Source: Thermomucor indicae-seudaticae | Lineage: Eukaryota; Mucoromycota; Mucoromycetes; Mucorales; Lichtheimiaceae | DNA length: 35,232 nucleotides | Direction of reading: 5' to 3' | Assembly (NCBI GenBank): GCA_000787465.1 | Contig: JSYX01000368.1 | Span: forward strand, 1 to 35,232 | Shown here: positions 13,733 to 23,972 of the stretch, in pieces | Layout: each line of letters begins with the position of its first letter | How positions within the stretch are numbered: the first letter of the stretch is position 1 | Notes under the pieces: model-generated | The model's database searches: none | What the model was told of the DNA's origin: nothing | What the model saw: only the letters and a program-made list of their open reading frames with translations | Made by a program: the position numbers and the translations under genes

Positions 13733-14003
13733 GGCGTTTCCCTCTCTTTAACTTGTAGTATTGTACATACATGTTGACTTCATAGCAGGAACTCATGAAA
13801 TTTGAAGGACACATAAAAGACATAAAAAGCGAAATTTCAAAGCACATTAATAGGAGAGTTTTTATTTCGCATGGTGTAAATTACGATCGAAAGGAGTCAT
13901 TACGGCGCCAAGGAGTCGTTTTCTAATTTCATTGTTGGCATATGTATATAAAGCTGAAATAAGAGAGGCGAAAAAAGGATCATACCAAAAAGCAGCGACC
14001 AGC
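13733..14003. other. Intergenic region
   Basis: 271 bp between tandem plus-strand genes, A/T rich, expected to carry the 3' end of the SSK1-like transcript and the promoter of the next gene. No element recognised. A frame is open upstream of 14004, but its only ATG (13932) precedes a sequence unlike the conserved N-terminus. Confidence 0.35.
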
Positions 14004-14522
14004 ATGAGTCATAGGAAAGAGAGATACTTTTCCACAGCGAGTCTTGCTGAATTTCTGGCGACAACAGGCCCTAAAGACACGGAACAACCAGTTACCAAGC
14101 CCAACCGGCAAAAAACCAGGTTACTCAAGAAATCAAAGCGGCAGCCAACAGACGCAAACGATGTAAAGAAAAAGTACATCCCTTTACCTGTGTACATACC
14201 GGCGGCATCAGATCCAGAACCGTCTATCCAAGACAGAAAAGAAGACAACAACAAAGTTGTTCGCATGTTCCCGAAGCCGCCGCAACGCACTTGTCCGCAC
14301 TGTCACCATCCACTTTGGCCGGATCGACCAAAGCGCTCGTCCTGCCCTGCCGCCATCGTCTATCAACCTAACGCGTATCCAAAGCCGCCAAAGTTTACCA
14401 GTCAAGAAGCTAAAGTGCTTTTAGAAATGATTGAACAACTCAAAGAACAGCTACGCGTGGAGCGAGTTTCCAGGCAACAGATGGAAAGACGTTTGAAGGA
14501 GGCAACAAGAACTTCGGGATAA
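14004..14522 (+). CDS. Small protein with FLATTGP motif, cysteine cluster and C-terminal coiled coil
   Basis: Single exon of 172 residues starting MSHRKERYF. The segment STASLAEFLATTGP resembles a short conserved motif (SL.EFL..TGP) seen near the N-terminus of many uncharacterised fungal proteins. Residues ~92-115 hold a putative zinc site (CPHCHHPLWP ... SSCP), and the last ~45 residues form a predicted coiled coil (VLLEMIEQLKEQLRVER). The middle is Lys-rich and probably disordered. The frame is open further upstream to 13932, but the start at 14004 places the motif near the N-terminus as usual. Function unknown. It converges on the acidic protein gene. Confidence 0.65.
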   Translation: MSHRKERYFSTASLAEFLATTGPKDTEQPVTKPNRQKTRLLKKSKRQPTDANDVKKKYIPLPVYIPAASDPEPSIQDRKEDNNKVVRMFPKPPQRTCPHCHHPLWPDRPKRSSCPAAIVYQPNAYPKPPKFTSQEAKVLLEMIEQLKEQLRVERVSRQQMERRLKEATRTSG

Positions 14523-14802
14523 TTTTTTGTGCAAGCAACGGATTTTTCCTTCCATTATGTTATGTGCGTTGTATTTAGGCGCTGTGTCTTGAGTAATAGA
14601 CAAAGAGAAAACAACAAACAAGTTTTACATGAAAACCGTCTAGTTGTGGGCAGAGAAAGGAAAAATTTGCTGTACAAGAAGAAAAGGGAGGAAGAGTTTA
14701 CAAGAAACGGGCAAAAGGATGACTTTTCTGTACAAGATGGTGTGTGCGTGGTGAAAAAAAAGGATATACAAGAAAAAGAAAAGAAGAGGGTATTTTTTAT
14801 CG
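14523..14802. other. Purine-rich convergent intergenic region
   Basis: 280 bp between two convergent genes, strongly A/G rich on the + strand (14600-14800). It must contain both 3' untranslated regions. Frames here are artefacts of purine bias. Confidence 0.4.
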
Positions 14803-15171
14803 TTAGGGTGAAGACGAGATCAAGTCCAGGGCGAGGCGAAAATCATCATCTTCTTCAAAGTGACGTGGCGCATTGTTGAGAAAGTCTTCGAGTCGCAGAT
14901 CATCGTCGTCCACAAACGTTTGCTTTTTGACAGGAGGGCACGGGACATCCACAAAATCGAGATCGGCAACCCAATCATCTTCGTCAGCACGGCTACGCTT
15001 CTGCCCGGCAGTGGTGGTTGTGGCGCCGGCCGACAATGGAGTATCTTCATCGTCCGAGAGTTCCGGTAATTCTTCCTCCCAGTCATCGAGTAGGACAGGG
15101 AATGTGGGAAGTTCGAGGAGGGCCAAAAGTTCTTCGCCGGACAATTCCGGGCCGGTCATGACAGAGGACAT
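14803..15171 (-). CDS. Small acidic protein of unknown function
   Basis: Single exon of 122 residues beginning MSSVMTGPELSGEELLALLE. About a third of residues are Asp/Glu. The sequence alternates acidic and bulky hydrophobic residues, and the C-terminus holds two related blocks (DDDDLRLEDFL and EDDDFRLALDLI). This is the look of an acidic activation or protein-binding segment, and a short basic patch (QKRSR) could serve nuclear import; both are inferences. An upstream in-frame ATG (15306) would add 45 basic residues encoded by low-complexity A/T DNA, so 15171 is preferred. It is not SEM1/DSS1, although its size and charge are similar: the family's Trp-rich order is absent. Confidence 0.5.
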   Translation of the reverse strand: MSSVMTGPELSGEELLALLELPTFPVLLDDWEEELPELSDDEDTPLSAGATTTTAGQKRSRADEDDWVADLDFVDVPCPPVKKQTFVDDDDLRLEDFLNNAPRHFEEDDDFRLALDLISSSP

Positions 15172-16377
15172 TTTTTTTCGTCGGATGAGGTTAAAAATTT
15201 TTTCCTGTAATGCGGCGTCCTTTTTTTTGAAAGCACGTTTTATATATGAAAATTTTTTCTTTTCTCTCAGAAAAAAATTTTTTTGGGTTTGGGGGGCGTT
15301 ACGCACCTGAAAAGGTAAAATTTAAGCCCCCGAAACGGAGTTTTTGGCTGAAGGGGAATGCAGGCGGGAAAATCACCTTGCAAAAAACCCTTGCTGAACC
15401 AAAGATCACCAATCATTCTCCTTTATCTGACAGTTTCACATTCATTTTTTTAGTCATTCACGTTACACCGAATTTTGTTTGTTTCCCTTCGCTTGGCGCT
15501 GGGGGGCGATTACCTTCATCGGGAAATACTTTATGCATCGGGAATTGTGCACGGTGACGCCGCTGTAACACTTTCTGCAATCATTACCGAACCGCTTGCA
15601 GCATTTTTCAAAACAAAGGCGTGTCATTTCTTGCATAAGGTTGCTTTGCTGATCATTTGAATTCGATCAGATTCAGGCTCAGCCGTCAATACGTACATTG
15701 CATATGAGACATTCTTTTCATTATCAAACTTTACGAACGGTTCCCCTTCGGGCCAGCCCTGGATTCTTGCAGGGGAATCTGAAAATTTTCCAGTGTGCTA
15801 GAAGCCCTGCTTAGCCCTTTAACCCAAGAAAAGCAAATCAGGAAATTCTAGAAAGATGATTCGCCGAGCCATTATGACCGATGATTTAGAATGAAAAATG
15901 ACTGGAATGCTACCGGTTTTCGGTTTTCTTTTTTTGGATCGAGGGTGGGAAGATGATCATGGATGACCAACTTTACTTGTTTTTTCATGTCAAAACCACG
16001 CTTCGCACGACATCTCTGTTGGTAGCATGCAACTCGCATATTGCAGAACATGAAAATGTTGCATAAATCAATTTATGCACCAAAGTCTCTCGGCTGAATT
16101 CTCTTTCAAAGAAGCAGCATTTTTTGGCAAAAGGACGGTCATTTACGGGTCATTTACGTGTCATCTACGTGTCATCAAATGATTTGACAAGGGTTTTCGG
16201 TTCTGCCGTCTGTCTCTCTGTCATGTGGTTTGACCCCCCCATCGGGTCTGGGAAAACAAAAAATCTTCTTTCCATATCTGGAAGATTCACCGGCTGAACG
16301 GGGATATGTGTTCCACTTGAGGAACCCCAAGGTCCGCCTGAAAATCCCTTTCCATTGTGAATCATTTGTGACCTGGC
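15172..16377. other. 1.2 kb region without a gene
   Basis: Contains the promoter side of the small acidic gene and the downstream side of the RBR ligase gene. Bases 15171-15300 are full of T and A homopolymers and a G run. No frame has family resemblance or plausible splice structure. A short tandem repeat at 16139-16176 is listed separately. Confidence 0.45.
16139..16176. repeat. Tandem 11-bp repeat, TCATTTACGTG type
   Basis: Three adjacent 11-mers (TCATTTACGGG, TCATTTACGTG, TCATCTACGTG) are followed by a partial fourth (TCATC). Two units carry a TACGTG core that resembles bZIP/bHLH binding sites. It lies ~200 bp past the RBR gene's stop codon and ~1 kb upstream of the acidic-protein gene, so a regulatory role is uncertain. 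Confidence 0.55.
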
Positions 16378-18212
16378 TCAGCAGCAGGCCGACGTTACCT
16401 TGTTGCTCATTTTCTGGCTTGGTTCCGTGACTGTGTTTTGACTGCATCGATAGAACCCACAGGATTGCTAAAAGAAGTGTTCAACAATAAGATTCGACTA
16501 TCCCCAAAGCGGTAGCCAATCCTTACTTGTGACCATCCCGAGCGACAAGACCAACAGAACTGAAAACCACAGAAAAGGCAATCCACCTTATTACAGCCTT
16601 CGTCTCTGTTGATCATGACTGAGCAGTTGGGACAGGAACGCCTGATAATCATAATTAATGGGTCACCTGAGCCAAGCTAATAAGTCCTTCGCAACTCTTA
16701 CGTGTGATCCAGTTTCCATTGTACTGTGGTTGATTCCTCGTCGTCTGCGCCGCGGCTTAATTTCTTTTGCAAGTTATCAACACATGACATATCCACATGC
16801 GCGAATTCACCACATCGAAGACACATGCTTTGTCCACACGCCACACTTTGCACAACCACAAGTCAATATTTCTGATCTCTTTCTCTCCTTTCTTATACTT
16901 TGCTTACCAAGTTTCCACAGGGAAATTGGCAATATGCTGAAACTGCACTCGTTTCCAGGCGTCTGGTACTCCCTCCAATGCGACCAACTGTTTAGAGATA
17001 TCTGAAGCGCGATGATAATGCTCTGGTTCTCTCTCCACTATTCGTCGGAGCACCGGCATTATGTATTCCGATAATCTTTGCATCCTGCTAGTACGTAGCG
17101 GCATGAAGGATATCGTGGCTCGGCACGCTGCTACCTGGCTTTTATCCTTTACATACTGTTCAAGCCTTTCGAGTTCATGCATTATATACTCCAATCGCCT
17201 AATTTAAAACATGATCTGCGCCTTTAATCCTCTTTTCGCTACTGGAAGCAGACATTATTTATTACCTTTGCCGAGACCATCCCTGTGATCGAGGTGATTC
17301 ACAAGGAACCACTTGTTCTCCGCAAAATGGACAATGCCGAGAAAACGGTCGATAAGGTTGATTAAACCGCTCATATTTTGCTACAATGGACTTTGCCACA
17401 TAGCGACTCCATTCGGACTGCCGAATAGGATCTTGACATACTGGACACTTGATGGGCGTGATGCCCAATCCCCAAGACCCATTGACCACTTCTTCCACAT
17501 ATCTAATCCCCCTCTATTCGTTTGAATTTTCTCCTCCTTGTATACACAGGTAGAGAGACATTTACCGTGCGAAGCATTCTCGACAGAATTGATCACGACA
17601 CGCCTCGAGACAAAGGGCGTATTTTGCGTCCAAACAGATGGAGCACCGCTGTAACCAGTATTCCATATCTTCTTCCAGAGAAGACAGGGAAGAAGAAGAA
17701 GCAGAGCGTTTCATGGATGACGACGACGACGAAGGTTCTTCTCCACTCTTGGTCGACTTGAACTGCTTCTTTTTCCGGCGTTGTCGTCTCGCGACAGTGG
17801 GATCCTTTTGATGGTCAAGCACCAGTCGGTATAGCCAGCCAATAAAGAGTGATAGCGTTCGAAGGAATATTGCGGGCATTAGCAAGGTCGGGTAAAACAC
17901 GTAAAAGAACGGGAGACAATAACAGAACAATAGGTTGGCAATGTTGAACTTTTGCCAATATTCTTTCCATCGCGAATCCCGCATTAACGTTGGTATTGGT
18001 AGACGGTCAAACCAAGTCGGCGATTGTTGTGGTGGAGGGGGAACATTCATAATGAGGCGCAAGGGAAAAGGGAGATTCGGACTTGGCATGGGTGTCTCTA
18101 TAATGCGGGGTTTTTCATCAAACTTGCATTGAGAAAGTTCTCTGGGAATCCATTGCCCAGTGACGAAGTGGGACTTGAATGCTGTACACGGTCCCCATGG
18201 TAAACCTATCAT
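16378..18212 (-). CDS. RBR-type E3 ubiquitin ligase with N-terminal membrane segments
   Basis: RING-between-RING ligase that takes ubiquitin from an E2 onto its own RING2 cysteine before transfer. Exons 18212-17566, 17502-17266, 17198-16908, 16845-16702, 16641-16527 and 16467-16378 give 507 residues. Two hydrophobic spans lie at ~90-133 (PFFYVFYPTLLMPAIF ... FIGWLYRLVL), then a basic/Ser stretch. RING1 is at ~190-242 (CSICLD ... CREC ... CPVC). The IBR starts with CPFC at ~273-276, is interrupted by ~110 mostly helical residues, and resumes with CVACGQSMCLRCGEFAH. RING2 (RSCPNC ... DEGCNKVDCLFC ... FCWSC) keeps the candidate catalytic Cys after Gly, but the usual CxHM is CNKV. The final exon supplies CGFYRC, as in other RBR RING2 ends. 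Probably anchored in an organelle membrane with the RBR in the cytosol; substrate unknown. Confidence 0.9.
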
Positions 18213-18804
18213 TTCTCAGCGCATAAAGGCTATTCCGCCTTTCCACAGGGCATACTTATTGGTTGGGACGTGAGAATAATGTCTTCTTTGATTGTTACTT
18301 AGGCCTCTCGACGATGACGCTATACGCCACTCTCTCTATGCCGTGACCTCGAATGCGTATGTACAAACGACGCGCCGATACTGTCATACACATCATGTCG
18401 ATTCAATTTATGAAAATCCAGGCAAACTTACACTTCTGTTTATTCATGTTTAGTAACTACATAGGGAGCATCTTGGCTTGGTATGAGAAAATGTACAGGA
18501 CAAGTCTTATAAGTGGGAACGGGAGAACATTACTTTTGCTTTATCATAAGGTCGTTTTCGAAAAATATCATGTATACATATACTACTCTCCCTTTCCTTT
18601 CTTTTTGCTTGGTTTCGACGAGTGTGTGTATACAAACAAAGTCGGTGTAATGAAGTGGTGAAGGGGCGAGGGCAAAGAAAGTAAAGTAAAACAACGGGGA
18701 TAACCAGCATCCATATAGCACAACGAAGTGAGAAAAAGGAATATACATATACAATTGAACGAGGGCGAGGATATATAAAGAAGAAGAATAAGAGAGGACA
18801 GAAA
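18213..18804. other. Intergenic region between two minus-strand genes
   Basis: About 590 bp carrying the RBR promoter side and the 3' end of the CON7-like transcript. It is A/T and purine rich. Several overlapping frames (18353-18818) lack any family resemblance; I see no gene. Confidence 0.4.
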
Positions 18805-20089
18805 TTAGAAGTAACCACCGAGAGTCATGGATGGGTGAAGTTGGTTATAGGCTTGTTGTAGTTGGTGGGCTTGAAAGGGCTGTCCTACCATTGTAGCAGG
18901 TACGTGTGTGGGTGGCACCGCTACGACTGCCGCTGCCGCAGCTGCTGCTGCTCTTTGGTGTTGTTGCTGCTGCTGAGCAGCATACTGTTGTTGATGTTGT
19001 TGTTGTTCCTGTTCGTGTTGTCTTTGTTTCATGGCTTCTTCGTTTGCCTTTTTTGCTGCTTCTCGCTCTTTCTTTTGTCGTCGCCATTCCTTGCGCATTT
19101 CCTTAAATTCAGAAGGGTGCCTTTTCGGTCCCTGGAGATCTCTTTGTAAGAACTCATATCAAAAAGAAAAAATTATCTATGATGCTTACATGTTTCTGCA
19201 TGCTTACATGCGCATTAAGATGGTTCAGTGTTCCATAAGATTTGGTGCACCCTGGCCAGTTACAATGATAAAGTCGCTCGATTTCATCATATCGTCGACG
19301 TGGTCGTTTCTTTTGGTTCGTGCCTGGAATAGCCACAAAAGAGTATATCTTGTCAGCCGATGATGTGCTTGACTCAGAAGCGTGACGCTTCCGTCGTTCC
19401 TCCTCAGATTTGATGGCGGTTTCATTGGTTGCTGAGACAGCTGCCATAGCTGCCGCCGCCGCTGCTGCTGCTGCTGCCATATTCGGATCATTCGTAGAAA
19501 TTCCCGGCGCTGAAGGTCCAGCCAGGGACGAATAAACTCCCGTTGTGTCAAGTGAAATGGAGCTGAATGTCTGATCCATCATTGCAGAGTTGGACACGAA
19601 AAGTTCAGCCGAGCTCGTAGCTGGTGCGGTTGACGTCTGTGCTGCTAATGACAACGCCGTTGTCGTGACGGTAGCTTCTGACGAAGGGATAGCTGCAGCG
19701 GCTGCGGCCGCCGCCGTCTGAGGAATCATGGCCGTATTGGATATGTTGCCCAGTGAATAGTCACCAAAGTATACAGATGCTTGCGCTGTCGTCTGGTGAT
19801 GCATCATGGCCGCGGCGGCAGCAGCAGCGGTTGTTTCTTCTGTTGATGGCATTACTGCCGTGGTTGGCTTGCTTGACGGTATCAGGCGACTGTTTGCGGC
19901 AGCAACGTTCCCATTCGGTTCCGTGAGGAGCTGCGAAAGAGGTGGAAGTGATGGTAGTTCTAGTTGATGTAAATAAGTTGCATTTTGTTGTCGACGTGTC
20001 AGAAGACTGGTCCCGGCTCCCGGAGACGACGAAACTGGTACGTGTGCGGTTTGACAGCTCAGCGAGAAGTTGGTTTCTGGATGATTCAT
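18805..20089 (-). CDS. CON7: CON7-like C2H2 zinc-finger transcription factor
   Basis: Nuclear DNA-binding regulator; CON7 of filamentous fungi controls conidium and infection-structure development and cell-wall genes. Exons 20089-19190 and 19131-18805 join to 408 residues. Diagnostic core: YSFVAIPGTNQKKRPRRRYD, EIERLYHC, then a single finger with Cys276, Cys281, His294 and His300 (WPGCTKSYGTLNHLNAHV), continuing across the intron into GPKRHPSEFKEMRKEWRRQK, all as in CON7. The N-terminal 230 residues are Ala/Thr/Ser-rich with four poly-Ala runs; the C-terminus has Gln/His and Ala runs, likely disordered activation regions. The frame is open further upstream to 20236, but those residues are hydrophobic and atypical, so 20089 is preferred. 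A perfect CRE-type site lies 147 bp upstream. Confidence 0.9.
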
Positions 20090-20235
20090 GACGTGATTTT
20101 GCAGGAACAAAGAACCAGGGAGTGGGCTTAGTTTCGTCAAGGAAAGAAAAAAGAAGATGAAAACGGGATATCTAAAAGAAATGTCCAAGGCACACCAGCA
20201 ACAGGATTTTCGGAGACCTAATTTGGTAATACGCA

Positions 20236-20243
20236 TGACGTCA
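20236..20243. promoter_or_regulatory. CRE/ATF-type site TGACGTCA
   Basis: Perfect 8-bp palindrome 147 bp upstream of the CON7-like start codon. In fungi such sites are bound by Atf1/CREB-type bZIP factors acting downstream of the stress MAP-kinase pathway. A second half-matching TGACGTGA overlaps the start region on the + strand (20089-20096). Placement fits a promoter element; binding is inferred. Confidence 0.45.
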
Positions 20244-20992
20244 AATTTTTATTCCGTTCACTGGGCAACCCCAATTATGGTTTAGCGCATTTGTGTTGTA
20301 AAAAAAACGTAGGCACATGCAGCACAAAACCGACCCCTTTTTTGCAATACGAATAGCATAAGCATATATCAACCTTGCTCATAAATGTCTCCGTAATGCA
20401 ATTTCATAAGCCAATATTATAAAATAACGAGGAAGAAGCGATATCAGCAACACTGAGCTTGTTATCAGATGGGAAAGTTAAAAAGGATCGACGTCCACGG
20501 TTGCCCCGACCGCTCATCAAACGAAACGAATGATGAGGTAAGGTTGCACATCTGGGCATTCACATTGGGTTGATCGTTTCTGATATCTGGTCATTTCCAT
20601 AACCTTATCATGCAACGAATTTGCCGTAGCAAATCATTGTTGGCCGGTCAAAACCGCCTTCTTCTCCGTCTCACACAAACCCCTTTCAGGGCTGCCTATG
20701 ACGAGATTCTCTCCTGGATTGGCTGTTGGTTAAAGAGAAAAGGGTTCATCGGAGGTGGAAACCCGCAGCCAACTTCCAGTTTTCTGCAATGCAGAAAAAG
20801 TTATGACACTACACACAGGAAACTAAAAATACTGTATATATGTCTCCAGATTTTATATTGTAGTCATTCACCAACATTGGCAATTTCTATATCCTGCTAG
20901 CTACAAGTAAAGAAGGCAAAGAAAGGCAGTAATAATCTTTCTGAATTTGTTTTATCCTGTTTACAGTCGCACCTTCCAAAAAATACTTGTCG
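20244..20992. other. Intergenic region upstream of the CON7-like gene
   Basis: About 750 bp. One 96-codon plus-strand frame (20610-20900) starts with a basic, Leu-rich stretch but shows no family and no support beyond openness; I leave it uncalled. The right end runs into the decayed tail of the KDZ relic. Confidence 0.35.
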
Positions 20993-22640
20993 CTACAATA
21001 ATTCGGCTGTCAGCTGGCACATTGTTTGTATAAATATGAACTGAAGTGAAAGAAAAAAGGTAAAATGCGTACCTCTAATGACGGCCGTAATTTGCGCGCC
21101 ACATCGTACATAACGGCAAGGTTCTTTCCGTGTAAATTCATTACTTGATTCAGCACGCTCAAAATGTAAGTGTACCTAATCGTATGATGATTGTAGGAGC
21201 ATGAAAGAAATCAAGCTATACTATACGAAATACTTTATACTTACTTTTCACCCCCGGTATGCATATTCATGAAGGCGAGCGAGAAACCATGCCGTGCACA
21301 TGTAGCACCGAACACCCCAGTCTCATCGACCTTGTCTCTCTTTGGGACTTGGGTATGCAAAGCACTAAGCGAGGTGCAACCGGTACTTGCCTGTAGAAAG
21401 AATACGCATTAGCATAGAAGAACTACGATGCCAGCTAAATGCACGCACTCTCCCGCTCGCCTCTATGACATCCTCATTTGCCTTCCAGTATCTCTTGACA
21501 AGGTTTTCACAGGGGCCAAGGATGGCTGGATCGACCGCCTTAATTGGAAGTTTTCGTCGAAGCGTACCGTCATTCGTTGGTCATCATTCTTCTATGTGTA
21601 CCTGAGCATATTGTCGCTTATGTTACAAAGCAATCGCAAAATCTTACCCTCGGGCATGCTGGGCAAATGTCCTGCTGCCCATGGACCCTGTCAAGCCGCT
21701 CCTCAACCGTCATCATGCACTTGACATAATTGGGCAGAATTTCCGCGAGCCTGCCCTTCAGGGAGGGAGGTATCTTCTTGACAGGGGAAATGCTGTCAAT
21801 AGACCTACATATACTTCGTCAGGGTACAATTGGACTCACCGCTTGCTTATATTCTAAGCTTGCCCATTCCACGATGACGGTGATAGAGGCGTGGCAAGTC
21901 AGTCGAAGGTTCTGCATAGAATGCAGAACCTCCACATGCAAAGCCATGGTTGGAGCGCTTGGCGACGTCGGGAAGAGATGCTGCTCTACAAGGACAATCG
22001 GCAGTGAACGGTCCGTGCAATTGTCACAGTAAGTGACAGCGCACGTCCGGATATCTAGAACCGGGTTTTAGCACTCTCACCGTTTGGTAGCGATAGAGGT
22101 ATGCTTACAGCATTTGAATATGCAAATGATATCCCTCGTCTGCTTCTGGGAGCAATTGCAGACGTGGGTTTCAGCCGATGCTGAAGCGTCCGGCGATACA
22201 GGCAACTGACCCACACCTTTAAGAGATGCTTCCACTAGGCGTGGAAGCAAGTTCGCCCATTGCCCAGCGTTCCTGCCGTTCTTGCTGTAGACGAACCTCG
22301 GACGCGGTTGGCGGCTTGGCTCGTCAGTGTCCGAGAGGTCAACCCAGACCATATCGTAATCGTGATCCGAGAATGCCGCAGCTGAAGCGAAAGTCCTTAT
22401 GTCCACCCAATTTAAGGATTGGAAACTAGTCAGAAGTTTTTGAGTGAAGCGCTGGCAAGCGAATCGTACGGTAGAAGCAAGGAATGCACTGCAATTTACG
22501 GCTGAGGTCATCGGCGTAGAGTGTTTTGGCCTAATTTGTCTGGGAAAACCGGTCCTACGCCCCCGGTCACTTGCACCGGCAGTTGCCCGATCATCTTTCT
22601 CATCAGTTTTATCAGGTTTTGAAGTGTTTTTGGTACCTCT
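20993..22640 (-). pseudogene. KDZ-type transposase relic with CxC1-like cysteine cluster
   Basis: Kyakuja-Dileera-Zisupton DNA transposons encode large multi-exon transposases with an N-terminal cysteine cluster. Reading the minus strand from ~22640: a basic leader, FVYSKNGRNAGQWANLLPRL and VCNCSQK (CxC1-like, 22077-22340), QHLFPTSPSAPTMALHVEVL (~21930-22000), DICPACPR (~21640), NDGTLRRKLPIKA (~21530-21570), VDETGVFGATCARHGFSLAF (~21270-21330), and LNQVMNLHGKNLAVMYDVAR (~21090-21150). Introns with good borders still separate several of these (for example 21175/21245). Nonsense codons interrupt it (TGA at 21819-21821; TGA TGA at 21581-21586), and the frame dies at 20993-20995, so the C-terminal third is missing. 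Inactive by itself. Family call rests on block order and wording from memory of the family. Confidence 0.72.
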
Positions 22641-22901
22641 GCATTCTCCTTATCTTGACGTGATCAATCAACGAATTTTTGGAAGCGCGCGAGCGCTTTA
22701 GTCCTTCTCCAAGCTTCTTCCCTGCCATTTTCGCAAACAGCACACCATGGGAAAAATGGTGAAAAATATGCGTTATGCAAAAATGTGTTTCTCGCGTATT
22801 GATTTTTCGTCCCTGTCACATACTTTTGAATATACTTTCGAATGAAGGGTAGTGCTATCGGCTCTAGCCACAATTAATGTCTAAGAGATAAGTCTCTATC
22901 G

Positions 22902-23625
22902 TTGTCGGGTTTGCGTGTTCTTCACATATTTTTCCATATTTCTCACATATTCCATATTCTCCGCACATTTTTTCATATTATTTCCCATGGTGGCAATCTC
23001 CAGTGTGGTTTATTGTGGTACGGCAACGGTGAAGACGAAGAGCCCAGTGTTCTGGAGGCGAGCGCCGTCCCAACAGCCAACAGTGCCCAGTTGACAGGTC
23101 GTGATTCGCGCGGCGTCAACAGACGAGTACACGTGTCATCGAAGAAGGAACGACACGCTGCCAACTGGGCGAAGCTGCTGCCAGAGATGAAGGATGCCTA
23201 CCTTCGAGGGCTGGAGCATAATCCAATTCGTCCCGAAGCGTACATTCCTCCAGAGGTACCTGCGTGCACTTGCGCGACAAAGCTTGAGAGCGGTTACTGT
23301 ATACGGTTGCCTCCGGATCACTACTTTTGTATCACCGGTCTTTTTTCCTTCATGGAAAGCGAGATCTCCTTCACGCATATCATAAGAGGAACAAGTTTTC
23401 AGAGTTCACTAACGAATTCAATAGACGCCGCAAGTCCTTTCTCCTTTCTGTTCCCGGATGATAGAAACAATGATTGATTTCGAGGTTGTACAGGACGCAT
23501 TTCGCTTATTGGTTGCTCTTTACCACAACCATATCGCAAACCCCTGTATAATATCTAACGGCACATCGATGATCTGGATTTTGAATGGCCAAGTTTTAAA
23601 TATCGTGCAATTATTCTGAAACATG
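22902..23625 (+). pseudogene. Second KDZ fragment (CxC1-like region), opposite orientation
   Basis: From ~23020 the plus strand reads a Glu/Asp leader, then VSSKKERHAANWAKLLPEMK, LRGLEHNPIRPEAYIPPEVP and CTCATKLESGYCI. This matches the minus-strand relic in layout: basic-Lys/Asn, (Q/N)WA.LLP, a short linker, then C.C....C.I. Downstream, the frame shifts to SPVFFPSWKARSPSRIS (~23330-23380, cf. FPTSP of the other copy) and then to FRLLVALYHNHIANPCII (~23500-23560). The core with DETG/YD is absent. It stands head-to-head with the other copy, 260 bp apart; the two differ enough to be separate insertions rather than a recent inverted duplication. Confidence 0.6.
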
Positions 23626-23972
23626 ATCTTCCAGGTCCACCTATGCTGCGATCAACAAAACAATAGGAGCAATATTAGCCCTTGTCCTGAACATGGATAC
23701 GTCCCCAGAATGGTAGACACACAGAGAACATTTTGCAGATCAGCAGTAATAGAGGTTACCTGACAAGCCAGGTAAGGTCGCTTTTTCTTTTCCGTTGATG
23801 AGCCAAAGTTCCTATATCCGTCGAAGCCAATTATTGTCTGAAGGTAGCTCCGCCATGGTCTCGCCCAGAAGGAACCTCTTTCTATCTCTGAATAAATAGC
23901 TGACGGCTTTTTTTTGGCACGAAAGCTGACCTCTCTCTTTCTCTTTCTCATTTTCGTACCGCTGGCGGCCTG

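Noticed and set aside
14803..15171. Acidic protein considered as SEM1/DSS1 (proteasome lid/TREX-2)
   Set aside because: Size and acidity fit, but the family's characteristic Trp-containing acidic motifs in the right order are missing.
15475..15660. Frame reading DYLHREILYASGIVHGD, loosely like a protein-kinase catalytic loop
   Set aside because: The resemblance is confined to about 15 residues, the catalytic Asp context and neighbouring motifs are missing, and there is no splice structure.
18845..19149. Several overlapping frames rich in Thr, Cys or Leu
   Set aside because: Alternative-frame readings of the CAG/GCn repeat tracts at the C-terminus of the CON7-like protein.
20610..20900. 96-codon plus-strand frame with a basic N-terminus
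   Set aside because: Suggestive of a mitochondrial presequence but with no domain and no introns; not enough to call a gene.
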